From the NCBI GenBank assembly GCA_035652815.1, contig DASRDB010000011.1:186001-250000 (forward strand): DNA of 64,000 nt, given 5' to 3'. This stretch comes from DASRDB01 sp035652815 (GTDB lineage: Bacteria; Chloroflexota; Ktedonobacteria; Ktedonobacterales; Ktedonobacteraceae). Made by a program: the position numbers and the translations under genes. Under the pieces are notes generated by a model. That model saw nothing but the letters and a program-made list of their open reading frames with translations. It did no database searches and was not told where the DNA came from. This document shows, in pieces, positions 32,876 to 42,308 of the stretch. The stretch's first letter is position 1, and each line of letters starts with the position of its first letter.

Positions 32876-35080
32876 TCAGAATGTCCACAGTTTTGCATTG
32901 CGATAGATGGCCTCAGTAGGCCCGTTCATGTCTTCTGCAATCATCCCAATATAGCCTTTGCCATAAGTACTATCGGTGATGTTTGCGATATTGGTATGGT
33001 TCACGTAGAAAGAGAGCGAACTGCCGTTAGCGACGACGGCAATGGTATTTGTTGCGCTATGCCCTGGCTGAATGGCAGCCGAGGACTTGCTCAACAGGGT
33101 AGTGGTTGAGGTATTCAGGTCGAGATAGAGGTTGTAGGAGCCATCCTGGCAGACCTCAAAGGTATAGTCCTTGCTGCTGTTGATGTCACTGCGAAAGATG
33201 ATTCCGCCGCAGTCACCGCGCGCAATATGCATTTGTACCTCGAAGGCGAAGCTGGCGGGTTGAACCTGGCTCAAGCAGGAGTTGATGTTTTGCTGCAATT
33301 GCAGGACATGATAGCCGTCACTGCCGAACTGGCAGGCGCTGCCACTGGCATCGGTTGGATAGTTGTCCCAGCCGTAGCCGCGTGAATTGTTTGTCAGAGG
33401 ATCGTTCATCGTCATAGTCCCATTATGCGGCGGGTAGGGATTGGGGTTGGCAGCGCTGGTCGTGGCAGTGAGATTGGGGGTAGGAGTGGGTGATGGAGTG
33501 GTATGGACGATAGGAGTCGTTTTTCCCTGTGTAGGAGTTGCCGTTAATAAAGGGTGTTGGACAGTTTTTGAGTTGAGAAGTGGCAATGCGAAGATGCCTG
33601 CGCCCGCCAGGATTATCAGAAGAGCAGCGGTAATGAACCACAAGCCTTTTTTCTGTGAGCGCCGGGGAGCGGATGGAACGCTGACAGGAATGGCGCGCTC
33701 TGCTGGAGTTACGGGAGAGGGATCGGATACTACAACAGCACTTGCATCGCTTACGGGCGCAGGGTTAGAAATCACCCTGGTACTGGCGTCACTGATAGAA
33801 ATCGGTTCGGGCTGCTTTATGGTGCTTGCGTCAGAGATGGGGTTCGCTTCTGGTTTTACGAGGGTGCTTGCATCGCTGATCTGAACTGGTGTGCTTGCTT
33901 CTGAATGTGAAGAATGTAGCAGGGCCGTTTCTACCAGGTTGCTTTCGCCAGGAGTAAGGGGAAGGGCTTCGGTCTCCTGAATAGAAAGAGTGAGGCGCAG
34001 TAATGCCTGTTTTTCCTGAGAGGAAGGGTCTGATGGACTATCGACCAGTAAGACCTGTCCGTCCTGCGCATTGGGAGGGATAGAGACGCTGATCCGGCGG
34101 CCTCCAGGGAGTGCCAGGGTGCGAGAGGTTCCTCTTTGCGCCTCTTCCTTGCTGATGGCAAGCGTGGCGCGTAAATCTATTGTGGGCGTCTCTCCCACAG
34201 ATGTGTTCTGTAATGCCTGACACAGGGCTTGAGCAAATGCGGTGATTGATGAGAAACGCTCTTCGGGGCGCTTTGCCAGGGTGCGCAAGATGACCTGGTC
34301 AATAGTTGAAGAGAGGCGGGGATTTTGCGTGCTGGGAGCTGGTGGAGGCGTGTGTATGTGCTGGTACATCAACTGTAGGGGCGTACCGGTAAAGGGTGTG
34401 CGTCCCGTGAGCAATTCATAGACCATGATGGCAAGCGCGTATTGATCGCTGGCGGGTACGGCTTCGCCATTCCACTGTTCTGGAGCCATGTATTTAGGGG
34501 TGCCACGGATGCCCTGGCTGTTGCTGGTGGTTGCTGTACTGATTTTCGCTACGCCGAAGTCGGCCAGCAAAATATCTAACCTCTGCGCGCTTCCTGTGTT
34601 GTCTGTCGCGCTGCGAATGAGGAAGTTGGATGGCTTGACATCTTGATGAATGACGTTGTGATTGTGGGCATACTGGAGTGCGTCGGCAGCCTGTTGAACA
34701 ATGGAGATCAGTTCCTGTGGAGAGAACGCAGCGGCGTGGTCGTGTTGCTCTATCCATTGCAAGAGAGAGCCTTCGGAGCGATACGGCATCACCAGGAAAG
34801 CGAGACTCGCTCCCTGCACTCGTTCCTCACCATAGTCGAAAAGCGGCAGGATGTGTGGGTGATCTAGTTGAGCAACGGCCCGCGCCTCGCGCAAGAAGAG
34901 ACGGATGCCCTCCGAATCAGATGCGCGCTCAGCCGAAGAGGGGGTATCGATGCGAAGCACTTTGATAGCTACCTGCCTGCGAATAGTGGGATCTTCGGCA
35001 AGGTAGACCTCGCCCATACCCCCGCTGCCAATCAGACGCAGCAGGTGATAGCGGCCAATTTGCGCTCCTTCAAGTAGCAT
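32876..35080 (-). CDS. Transmembrane Ser/Thr protein kinase with an external domain
   Basis: 734 aa. The N-terminal PknB-type kinase domain (about 10-275) shows GSGGMGEVYLAED, VAIKV, VIHQDVKPSNFL, DFGVAK and GTPKYMAPEQW. The catalytic loop reads HQD instead of HRD, a non-RD kinase, but the catalytic Asp, Lys and DFG are intact. Residues ~398-450 hold four SDAST/SDASA repeats rich in possible phosphosites. A membrane helix (LWFITAALLIILAGAGIFAL) lies near 480-502. The external ~200 residues form a beta-rich, DUF1080/LamG-like sensor domain with paired cysteines. It probably transduces an envelope signal. Confidence 0.93.
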   Translation of the reverse strand: MLLEGAQIGRYHLLRLIGSGGMGEVYLAEDPTIRRQVAIKVLRIDTPSSAERASDSEGIRLFLREARAVAQLDHPHILPLFDYGEERVQGASLAFLVMPYRSEGSLLQWIEQHDHAAAFSPQELISIVQQAADALQYAHNHNVIHQDVKPSNFLIRSATDNTGSAQRLDILLADFGVAKISTATTSNSQGIRGTPKYMAPEQWNGEAVPASDQYALAIMVYELLTGRTPFTGTPLQLMYQHIHTPPPAPSTQNPRLSSTIDQVILRTLAKRPEERFSSITAFAQALCQALQNTSVGETPTIDLRATLAISKEEAQRGTSRTLALPGGRRISVSIPPNAQDGQVLLVDSPSDPSSQEKQALLRLTLSIQETEALPLTPGESNLVETALLHSSHSEASTPVQISDASTLVKPEANPISDASTIKQPEPISISDASTRVISNPAPVSDASAVVVSDPSPVTPAERAIPVSVPSAPRRSQKKGLWFITAALLIILAGAGIFALPLLNSKTVQHPLLTATPTQGKTTPIVHTTPSPTPTPNLTATTSAANPNPYPPHNGTMTMNDPLTNNSRGYGWDNYPTDASGSACQFGSDGYHVLQLQQNINSCLSQVQPASFAFEVQMHIARGDCGGIIFRSDINSSKDYTFEVCQDGSYNLYLDLNTSTTTLLSKSSAAIQPGHSATNTIAVVANGSSLSFYVNHTNIANITDSTYGKGYIGMIAEDMNGPTEAIYRNAKLWTF

Positions 35081-35543
35081 TTTTCTCTTCCACCTCTCTC
35101 GTCAAAATGTATTGTTGCGCGATTAGAACAATGGAATTGCCGTGAGTATATCACAATATTGCAGAGTAATGCTGTGGATATGGTAAAAACGATCAAAAAG
35201 AGGTTTTTTAGCGCTTACGCTTTCCTTTTTTTCAGAGAGTTACAGGGTGGCAGAATGGCTGTCGAATGAGAAGTGAGAGCAGGGCCGGAACATGTGAGAA
35301 AAAAGCCCTTCATTACGTATGTATGCATAGCAGATATTCTGTACACAGCTGATATTCCATATAGCGGAATATCGTTCCAGGCCGGTTAGTTGTTCATGTA
35401 TACTGAATGAAATGGAGCTTGCAATTGAAGACCACCCCAAGTCGTATTTGTGGGTGGTTTTGGCATTCCATGCATGAAGAAGCTTGCGCTATCCGGCTAA
35501 GTGTTGTATTTGTTTGTTCGGAGAGAGAAGAAAGGAAGCGTAG
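35081..35543. other. Divergent intergenic region, kinase / BMP operon
   Basis: 463 bp that must hold promoters for both the kinase (minus) and the importer operon (plus). Visible signals are an inverted repeat at 35351-35373 (listed separately) and a hairpin at about 35430-35457 (ACCACCC and GGGTGGT followed by TTTT) that could act as an attenuator ahead of the lipoprotein gene. It does not match a purine riboswitch. Confidence 0.5.
35351..35373. promoter_or_regulatory. Inverted repeat, possible operator of the BMP importer operon
   Basis: GATATTCC at 35351-35358 and GGAATATC at 35366-35373 are perfect complements with a 7-bp centre, about 170 bp upstream of the lipoprotein start. No regulator is identified. 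Confidence 0.4.
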
Positions 35544-36641
35544 ATGCGAAAGAAAAGCGGTCTTACCCGCCTCGCAGCATTCCTGACAGTATTTACGCTG
35601 CTGCTCACTGCATGTGGCAGCACGACCGGCGGTGGGGGCGGCAACACACCCACTACTGGAGGAAACACCCCGACCTCGAATATCAAGGTCGCCCTGGTGA
35701 CGGACATTGGCGGCTTGAATGACCGGGGCTTCAACCAGTTGGCCTATACGGGCTACAAAAAAGCTGAACAGCAGTATGGGTTCAAGGAACAGGTTATCCA
35801 GACGCAGTCGCAGAACGACTACATCAAGAACCTTACCCTGGCGGCTCAGAGCGCCAACCTGGTAATCGCTGTTGGCTTCTTGATGCAGGCTCCCCTTGAC
35901 CAGATTGCCAAGCAATTTACCAATGTAAAATTTGCCATCGTTGATGGCTGCGCGCAGCCTGCCAACGCCAACAACTGCGATACGCTGCCGAATGTTACTC
36001 CGCTGTTCTTTAAAGAGCAGGAAGCTGGTTGCCTGGTCGGCGCGATTGCCGGTCAGATGGAGAAGGATGGCAAGTCGAAGATTCCGAAGCTGCTGGGTGC
36101 CAGCTCGATTGGCGCGGTTGGCGGTATCGCGGTTCCGGCGGTGGTGCGCTACATCGCGGGCTACAAGTTTTGCGCGAAGAAGGTTGATCCAAACGTCAAA
36201 GTGTACGTGAACTACTCCAATGACTTCACGAATACGGCGTTGTGTAAAGACGCGGCGCTTTCCCAGATCAACCAGCACCAGGTGGACATCGTTTTCCAGG
36301 TGGCCGGTGGCTGTGGTATTGGCGCTCTCGATGCGGCGAATAGCAAGGGCGTCTTTGGTATCGGCGTGGATGCCGACCAGGGCTACCTCTATCCGAGCGT
36401 GATTACCAGCGCCTTGAAGCGTGTAGATACAGCAGTCTTCGATATCATCGATCTGACTGAGAAAGGCCAGTACACCAATAACGTGCCGAAGTTCGACCTT
36501 GCGCACGATGGTGTTGGCTACGGGACGCCAAGCAAGGATGTTCCACAGGATGCGATTCAGACTGCGATGAGCCTTGAGGATCAAATCAAGTCTGGTAGCC
36601 TTGTTCCACCTGAGGCTATCCCCAATCCCAATACACCGTAA
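35544..36641 (+). CDS. BMP-family (PnrA-like) substrate-binding lipoprotein
   Basis: 365 aa. The signal peptide ends with lipobox LTAC (Cys about residue 26), followed by a Gly/Thr linker. The BMP/PnrA fold is recognised from VALVTDIGGLNDRGFNQLAY, VIAVGFLM, VDGCAQPAN and GIGVDADQGYLYP. This family delivers nucleosides to ABC permeases. GAAAGGAAG precedes ATG 35544. It is the first gene of a four-gene importer operon; the next gene starts about 490 bp later, after several palindromic repeats, so processing or a second promoter may adjust stoichiometry. Confidence 0.95.
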   Translation: MRKKSGLTRLAAFLTVFTLLLTACGSTTGGGGGNTPTTGGNTPTSNIKVALVTDIGGLNDRGFNQLAYTGYKKAEQQYGFKEQVIQTQSQNDYIKNLTLAAQSANLVIAVGFLMQAPLDQIAKQFTNVKFAIVDGCAQPANANNCDTLPNVTPLFFKEQEAGCLVGAIAGQMEKDGKSKIPKLLGASSIGAVGGIAVPAVVRYIAGYKFCAKKVDPNVKVYVNYSNDFTNTALCKDAALSQINQHQVDIVFQVAGGCGIGALDAANSKGVFGIGVDADQGYLYPSVITSALKRVDTAVFDIIDLTEKGQYTNNVPKFDLAHDGVGYGTPSKDVPQDAIQTAMSLEDQIKSGSLVPPEAIPNPNTP

Positions 36642-36732
36642 CTGGATAGGATGTTGAGCGGATAGCGGCAGGCCCATGTCATTTCATGGCATGGGCCTGT
36701 TTTGTAGGGATGCGATGATGAATGTTGACATG

Positions 36733-36911
36733 TTTGTAGGGACGCGCTTCATCGCGTCCACCTCGGTGTATTGTTCTATATGATAGGCGAGGTGGACGCG
36801 ATGAAGCGCGTCCCTACAAAGGTCTCCCACATTCTTTCGTCACCATTCCTCATCGCGTCCAGCCTTGTATGCGGATTCATATGTGGTGGACGCGATGAAG
36901 CGCGTCCCTAC
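36733..36911. repeat. Two family C palindromes in tandem
   Basis: First unit 36733-36820, TTTGTAGGGACGCG to its perfect complement; second, with a shorter left arm, about 36849-36911. A half-copy (TTTGTAGGGATGCGATGATG) precedes at about 36701. They lie inside the importer operon between the lipoprotein and permease genes. Confidence 0.9.
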
Positions 36912-36949
36912 TTGTATGGCATATATACCCATGTTATGATAAGGAAAAC

Positions 36950-37112
36950 GTAGGGGCGTGGGCTTGCCCCGCCCTTCTCCTTCGACAACACTGAATATCA
37001 TCATCGAGAATGGAAACGTAGGGGCGTGGGCTTGCCCCGCCCTAAATTCACCACGATGATACTTGGCTGTCTCCTGAAAGAAAAGAGAGGGCGGGGCAAG
37101 CCCACGCCCCTA
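36950..37112. repeat. Family D repeat arms (GTAGGGGCGTGGGCTTGCCC)
   Basis: Two direct arms at 36950-36974 and 37018-37042 and an inverted arm at 37089-37112. They can pair into alternative hairpins just upstream of the permease start. The same GTAGGGGC end is seen in family B. Confidence 0.88.
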
Positions 37113-37130
37113 CAGAAGGAAGGTGTCACA

Positions 37131-38465
37131 GTGGCTATGCCGACGGTGCAAAGGAGCGAGACTGAGAAGGGTCCGCCTCCTTCCTCAAAGTTCCTGATAG
37201 GGGTGCGCAGACTTGGAAGCGCAATTAGCCGCCCGGTACTTGCCGTGATTCTGGCAATTATTGCTGGTGGCATTGTTATCATGATTACCTCATCAGGTTC
37301 GTTGGGAGATCGTTTTTCAAATGCTATTGGCGCTTATCAGGCGCTCTATTCGGGTTCCTTTGGTTCATTACAAAGCTTTGCTTTTACGCTGGTCAATGTT
37401 ACTCCGCTTATTTTTGCCGGTATTTCTGTCGCTATTGCTTTCCGGGCGGGCCTTTTCAATATTGGTGCTGAGGGACAGCTTGCCGTTGGGGCGGTAGCCG
37501 CGTACCTGGTTGGCTTTAAGGCACCCACGATGCCTGGATGGGTGCTTGTTCCGTTGATGGTGCTTGCCAGTATGCTGGCGGGTGCCGTCTGGGGTGGCAT
37601 TGTCGGCGCGCTTAAGGCCTGGCGAGGGGCGCACGAGGTCGTCACGACCATTATGCTCAACTGGATCGCCTTTTTTGTGGCCGACTACCTGATTACCGGG
37701 CCGCTTAAATCCCCTGATCTCGCCGACGCCACCGCGCCTGTCCCTGTGCAAACGCAATTGCCACAAATTGCCGTGTTGTACAACCATACGTTGGGCACAT
37801 TCCTGCCAGCGATAGACAGTCCAACGCAGTATCTTGTCGATATCAGTTTTATTCTGGCGTTGATAGCGCTGGTGGTTTACTGGTTTATTATGAAGCGCAC
37901 GACTTTCGGCTACGAGGTGCGGGTGATTGGACAGAACCCCCAGGCCGCGCGTTATGCCGGTATTCCGGTCAAGAAAAATATTTTCGCGGTCATGGCAATT
38001 GCGGGGGCTTTTGCTGGTCTGGCCGGTTCGCTGCGTTTGATGGGTCAACCCCCTTACCAGTTGATTGGGTCCACTTTCCGGCTCGACTCGGTGGGTTTTG
38101 ATGCTATCGGTGTGGCGCTGCTGGGTCATATGACTTCGATTGGTATTCTGTTTGGTGCGCTGCTCTTTGGCGGTCTGCGGCAGGGAGCGGGCCTGATGCA
38201 GTTGCAGGCAGGCATTCCAGGCGATCTGGTGTTCATCATTCAAGCGCTTGTCCTCTTCAGCATTGCCGCGGAGTTCTTGCCTGTAATCCGGCGCAATATG
38301 CCGAGGTGGCTCTTGTTCAGCCGCAAACCTGCCCTGGTTGGAGCTAGCGGCCTGACGGTGGTTGATTTGCCGCAGGAGGAGAACGGAAAGAAAGATAGCG
38401 TGCCGCCAGGAGAGAGTATGGGACTTGATGCAGGCGATTCAGCTAACTCGCCAAAGGAGGGATAA
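37131..38465 (+). CDS. ABC transporter permease, nucleoside/BMP type (first subunit)
   Basis: 444 aa from GTG 37131 (GAAGGAAGG just upstream); ATG 37137 is possible, and longer frames run into the repeats. About ten membrane helices of the BPD_transp_2 family are present, with FRAGLFNIGAEGQLAVGAVA and VRVIGQNPQAARYAGI, the EAA-like coupling segment. The C-terminal ~50 residues are hydrophilic. It forms the channel with the next gene product and is powered by the ATPase further downstream. It is 2 bp from the next gene. Confidence 0.94.
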   Translation: MAMPTVQRSETEKGPPPSSKFLIGVRRLGSAISRPVLAVILAIIAGGIVIMITSSGSLGDRFSNAIGAYQALYSGSFGSLQSFAFTLVNVTPLIFAGISVAIAFRAGLFNIGAEGQLAVGAVAAYLVGFKAPTMPGWVLVPLMVLASMLAGAVWGGIVGALKAWRGAHEVVTTIMLNWIAFFVADYLITGPLKSPDLADATAPVPVQTQLPQIAVLYNHTLGTFLPAIDSPTQYLVDISFILALIALVVYWFIMKRTTFGYEVRVIGQNPQAARYAGIPVKKNIFAVMAIAGAFAGLAGSLRLMGQPPYQLIGSTFRLDSVGFDAIGVALLGHMTSIGILFGALLFGGLRQGAGLMQLQAGIPGDLVFIIQALVLFSIAAEFLPVIRRNMPRWLLFSRKPALVGASGLTVVDLPQEENGKKDSVPPGESMGLDAGDSANSPKEG

Positions 38466-38467
38466 TC

Positions 38468-39415
38468 GTGTTTTTTGCAGTTTTGCTGCGGGTGCTTGGC
38501 TCTGCGGACCTCTGGCAGGCAACCCTCCAGTTTGGCGCGTTGCTGCTCTTGCCAGCGCTGGGCGGCGTTATTTCTGAACGCAGCGGTGTTGTCAATATCG
38601 CGATGGAAGGAATGATGCTGACCGGAGCGTATGCTGGTGCGATCATCGCGCTCTCAACACACAGCGTGATTGTTGCCTTGCTGGGTGCCGTTATTGCCGG
38701 TGCCCTGATGGCGCTCATTCACGCTATCGTCTCCATTCATTTCAAGGCCGACCAGATTGTGAGTGGCATTGCCATCAACGTCGCGGCGCTCGGCCTGACG
38801 AACTATTTGAATATTGTGCAAACGAACGCGCAGGGCATACCATCGCTGCCCGGGCCATTGCGCCTGCCCACGTTTCCCTGGGGACCGCTGGCGCAGATTC
38901 CCTTTATCGGGCCGGTGTTGTTTCAGCAGAACGTGATTTTCTATGTTGCTCTGTTGATCCTGATTGGCATCCAGTTCCTGCTTTTCCGCACGAATATCGG
39001 CCTGCGCATTCGTGCGGTGGGCGAACATCCACAGGCTGCCGATACCGCCGGTATCAATGTGCGGCTGATTCGTTACTGCTGCGTGATTGCCAGTGGCGTA
39101 CTCTCAGGGCTGGCAGGCGCGTTCCTTTCGCTGGGCATTGCCGGTATCTTCAACCCGAATATGACGGCGGGCGCGGGCTTTATTGCTCTGGCGGCGATGA
39201 TCTTTGGCAAGTACACGCCGCTTGGCACAGGCCTGGCTTGTATCATCTTTGGCCTGGGAGAAGCGCTGGCTGTGCGAATGCAGGACAGCGGCGTCTCACC
39301 TTACCTGCTCAGCACCATTCCGTATATTCTCACCTTGATCGCGCTGGTCGGCCTGGTTGGGCGAACGGTCGCGCCTGCTGCCGATGGCATCCCGTATGAG
39401 CCGGGTTCAGAATAG
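38468..39415 (+). CDS. ABC transporter permease, nucleoside/BMP type (second subunit)
   Basis: 315 aa from GTG 38468, with AAAGGAGGG upstream. Shorter partner of the preceding permease: GGVISERSGVVNIAMEGMML at the N-terminus and IRAVGEHPQAADTAGINV as the coupling segment. Eight to nine membrane helices. Operon order here is lipoprotein, permease, permease, ATPase, whereas the ATPase gene often follows the lipoprotein directly in Firmicutes. Confidence 0.95.
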   Translation: MFFAVLLRVLGSADLWQATLQFGALLLLPALGGVISERSGVVNIAMEGMMLTGAYAGAIIALSTHSVIVALLGAVIAGALMALIHAIVSIHFKADQIVSGIAINVAALGLTNYLNIVQTNAQGIPSLPGPLRLPTFPWGPLAQIPFIGPVLFQQNVIFYVALLILIGIQFLLFRTNIGLRIRAVGEHPQAADTAGINVRLIRYCCVIASGVLSGLAGAFLSLGIAGIFNPNMTAGAGFIALAAMIFGKYTPLGTGLACIIFGLGEALAVRMQDSGVSPYLLSTIPYILTLIALVGLVGRTVAPAADGIPYEPGSE

Positions 39416-39428
39416 GAGGAGAGACAGT

Positions 39429-41015
39429 ATGCAAGAACAGACAGCTACAACGCTCGTGGAAGAGCCTTCTGTTCCGCTCGCGGTAGAGATGCGCGATATC
39501 ACCAAAACCTGGCCCGGCGTGGTTGCTGACGATCATGTAAACCTGCGCGTGCGCAAAGGCGAGATACACGCGCTGGTTGGCGAGAACGGCGCGGGAAAAA
39601 GCACGTTGATGAACATTCTCTACGGGCTGATCCAGCCTGATAGCGGCGAAATCTACATCAACGGCAAACTCGCGCACATTCACGGCCCGCGTGAAGCCAT
39701 CCGTCTGGGCATTGGCATGGTTCACCAGCATTTCATGCTCATTCCGCCGCTTACGGTGACGGAAAACATTGTGCTGGGACACGAGCCTGGGAATGTGGCC
39801 TCGGTCTACGATATCAAAAAGGCTCGTGAGGCGGTGGTCAAACTAAGCCAGCAATATGGCTTGCCAATTGACCCGGATGCGCGTGTCGAAAAGCTTTCCG
39901 TAGGTATGCAGCAGCGCGTCGAGATTCTCAAAGTCTTGTATCGGGCCGCCGATATTCTGATTATGGACGAGCCAACGGCGGTATTGCGCCCGCAGGAGGT
40001 GGACGAACTCTTCGGCGTCATTCGCGGACTGGTGGCGCAGGGCAAAACCGTGATCTTCATTACGCACAAGCTGCGTGAGGTGCTGGAGCTTTCGGATAAT
40101 GTCACGGTGCTGCGGCGCGGCAAAAACGTGGGCACGCTGGTGACGAAGGAAACAAATCAGGCCGAAATTGCGCGGATGATGGTGGGTCGCGAGGTGCTGC
40201 TGCGTGTCAACAAGACCCCTGCCAGACCGGGGCCGGTGGTGCTGCATGTCGAAGACCTGCACGCGGATTCTGATCGCGGCCTGGAAGCGTTACACGGCGT
40301 AAGCTTCGAGGTGCGCGCCGGTGAAATACTCGGTATCGCTGGCGTCGAAGGGAACGGCCAATCCGAGCTGATCCAGGCGCTTACCGGTATGCGGAAAATC
40401 ACCGGAGGCAAAGTTACCCTGACGAGGGTGAAAGACGGAGAGCCAGGGCAGACATACGATTTGACGAGTATGGATGCGCGCCAGGAACGTTTAATTGGCC
40501 TTGCGCATATTCCAGAGGACCGGCGTGGCAGTGGCCTTGTGCTGACCGATACATTGGAGGATAACGCCATACTGGGTCGCCAGCGCTGGCCGCGCTTTTC
40601 GTGGCGGCATATTGTGCTACTGCTGCGCAACATCGCTAACTGGACGAAAAGGCTGGTCAGCGATTTTGATGTACGCACCTCGTCTATCGAGGCCACCGCT
40701 CGTTCGCTTTCAGGCGGCAACCAGCAGAAGTTGATTATTGCGCGTGAGTTCGCCTCTGATCCTGTGGCGCTGATTGCCGCGCAGCCTACACGTGGCGTCG
40801 ATATCGGCGCTATCGAGTTCATTCATCGCCGCCTGATCGAACTGCGGGACTCGGGGAAAGCGGTATTGCTCGTCTCAGCCGAACTGGACGAGATTCGCTC
40901 GCTTTCTGATCGTATCGCGGTCATGTATGAGGGCAACATCGTCGATATTGTCTCGCCGGATGCCACCGAGGAAGAACTTGGTATCATGATGACCGGCGGG
41001 CATGTGAAACACTAA
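39429..41015 (+). CDS. ABC transporter ATP-binding protein, duplicated (NupA/YufO/RbsA-like)
   Basis: 528 aa from ATG 39429 (AGGAGGAGAG upstream). Two ABC domains in one chain. The first has GENGAGKST at about 51-58 and signature LSVGMQQRVEIL. The second has a degenerate Walker A (GVEGNGQSE, no GKS/T) and signature LSGGNQQKLIIA, as usual for sugar/nucleoside importers, where one nucleotide site is impaired. It completes the importer. A strong hairpin terminator begins at its stop codon. Confidence 0.96.
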   Translation: MQEQTATTLVEEPSVPLAVEMRDITKTWPGVVADDHVNLRVRKGEIHALVGENGAGKSTLMNILYGLIQPDSGEIYINGKLAHIHGPREAIRLGIGMVHQHFMLIPPLTVTENIVLGHEPGNVASVYDIKKAREAVVKLSQQYGLPIDPDARVEKLSVGMQQRVEILKVLYRAADILIMDEPTAVLRPQEVDELFGVIRGLVAQGKTVIFITHKLREVLELSDNVTVLRRGKNVGTLVTKETNQAEIARMMVGREVLLRVNKTPARPGPVVLHVEDLHADSDRGLEALHGVSFEVRAGEILGIAGVEGNGQSELIQALTGMRKITGGKVTLTRVKDGEPGQTYDLTSMDARQERLIGLAHIPEDRRGSGLVLTDTLEDNAILGRQRWPRFSWRHIVLLLRNIANWTKRLVSDFDVRTSSIEATARSLSGGNQQKLIIAREFASDPVALIAAQPTRGVDIGAIEFIHRRLIELRDSGKAVLLVSAELDEIRSLSDRIAVMYEGNIVDIVSPDATEEELGIMMTGGHVKH

Positions 41016-41064
41016 ACAAACAAAAAGGAGCCTGACACGCATCCAGGCTCCTTTTTGTTTGTTT
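41014..41064. terminator. Bidirectional hairpin terminator
   Basis: 21-bp stem (AAACAAACAAAAAGGAGCCTG) with a 9-nt loop and A/T tracts, between the convergent ATPase and iron-exporter genes. Confidence 0.92.
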
Positions 41065-41066
41065 GT

Positions 41067-42308
41067 TTAAACCACTTTGAAGGCCGCACCCAATACATAG
41101 GTAATGACCGCCTCAACGCCGCCAACGATGGTCATTTCCATGCCGCTCTTGAACCAGGAACGCCCGGTTACAAGCGTCTTGGCCGCGCCGACCGCGAAAT
41201 GCGCGACGAGGCTGATGATGGCGGCGACGATGATGGCGGCGATGCCCGACATAAAGAAAAATGGAATGATCGGGATGAACGCGCCCAGTCCGGTAGAAAT
41301 GGAGGCGGAGGCTGCCGCAACCCAGGGATTGGGGAAACTGTCTTCAGAAAGGCCCAACTCTTCGTGCGCCAGCGTGCTGAGGAACTGCTCTGGCTTTTGT
41401 GAGAGGCGGTCGGCAAGCACCTGCGACTCTTCCTCGGTAAAGCCTTTTAGCTGGTAGAAGAGGGCGAGTTCTTCTTTCTCCTCTTCGGGGTCTTCCTCGA
41501 TCTCCCGCCGCTCGCGGTTGATCTCCGCTTGATAGACTTCGCGCTCGCTTTTGGTTGCCAGGAAAGCGCCGGAACCCATCGAGAGCGCGCTGGCCAGCAT
41601 ACCCGCCAGTCCGCTAATCAAAACGAGGTTGCTTGCCGCGCCTCCGGTATATCCCGCCACGCCGCTCACAATGCCGAAGACCGCGCCCAGCCCGTCGTTT
41701 GCGCCGTAGATGGCATCACCGAGCCAGCCGCCGCCGCGCTTGTGCCAGCGTTCGCGGCGCAGCATCACGTCGAGCATGCCCTGTGGCCCGATGGGACCGA
41801 CGATCTCGCGAATGATGCGCCCGTGGCTTTCCTCTTCCTTGCGTACTTCGCGCAGCATAGCCTGGGCTTCGGTATCATTGATGCTGTTGGCCTGCGCCTC
41901 ATAGCGAGCGATATCTTTGTCCTCTTCGTTCTCTAGCTGGCGCAGGGCCGCTTCGGTGCCCAGTTGACGGCGCATCCATCCCTGAAGGCGCATGCCGAGC
42001 GTGCGTTTCTCGGTAGGGGGTGGCTCACCGAGTTCGGCCAGCTTGCGTTCCCACTTCTGGGCGTGATTGCGTTCCGCGTCGGCCATTTTTTGCAGCACTT
42101 TGCGCCTTGCCGGGTCGCGTTCGCGTTGCGCAAGGTCGCTATAGGTGCGGACCCCCTCCATTTCGCGCTGCCAGTTCTGTTGCAGAGCGGCGACCAGTTC
42201 GCGGCGGGTCGCGCCGTCCAGAGGCTGGCTGCTTTGAACGGGAGCCATGCTATCCCCATTAGCGGACGTGGAATCTATAATCGGGTCTTTCTTTTGTTCG
42301 GCACTCAT
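41067..42308 (-). CDS. Ferritin-like / VIT1 fusion iron transporter (MbfA-like)
   Basis: 413 aa. The N-terminal erythrin-type four-helix domain (about 28-175) carries iron ligands in EMEGVRTYSDLA, DAERNHAQKW and EEESHGRII. The C-terminal CCC1/VIT1 membrane domain (about 195-413) starts GDAIYGANDGLGAVFGIVSG and ends in two hydrophobic helices. MbfA-type proteins oxidise and export ferrous iron. The gene overlaps the Fur-family gene by 4 bp (ATGA), and a Fur box lies upstream of both, so the pair is an iron-responsive operon. Confidence 0.95.
   Translation of the reverse strand: MSAEQKKDPIIDSTSANGDSMAPVQSSQPLDGATRRELVAALQQNWQREMEGVRTYSDLAQRERDPARRKVLQKMADAERNHAQKWERKLAELGEPPPTEKRTLGMRLQGWMRRQLGTEAALRQLENEEDKDIARYEAQANSINDTEAQAMLREVRKEEESHGRIIREIVGPIGPQGMLDVMLRRERWHKRGGGWLGDAIYGANDGLGAVFGIVSGVAGYTGGAASNLVLISGLAGMLASALSMGSGAFLATKSEREVYQAEINRERREIEEDPEEEKEELALFYQLKGFTEEESQVLADRLSQKPEQFLSTLAHEELGLSEDSFPNPWVAAASASISTGLGAFIPIIPFFFMSGIAAIIVAAIISLVAHFAVGAAKTLVTGRSWFKSGMEMTIVGGVEAVITYVLGAAFKVV

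Noticed and set aside
35081..35543. Purine riboswitch upstream of the nucleoside-type importer
   Set aside because: The conserved purine aptamer loops and junction are not present; only a simple hairpin and an inverted repeat are seen.
35394..36677. 427-codon minus-strand frame opposite the BMP lipoprotein gene
   Set aside because: Antisense shadow; the plus strand has a signal peptide, lipobox and family motifs.
37026..37130. Longer N-terminus for the first permease, starting at 37026
   Set aside because: The extra codons are the translated family D repeats; the ribosome site at 37114-37123 fits GTG 37131.
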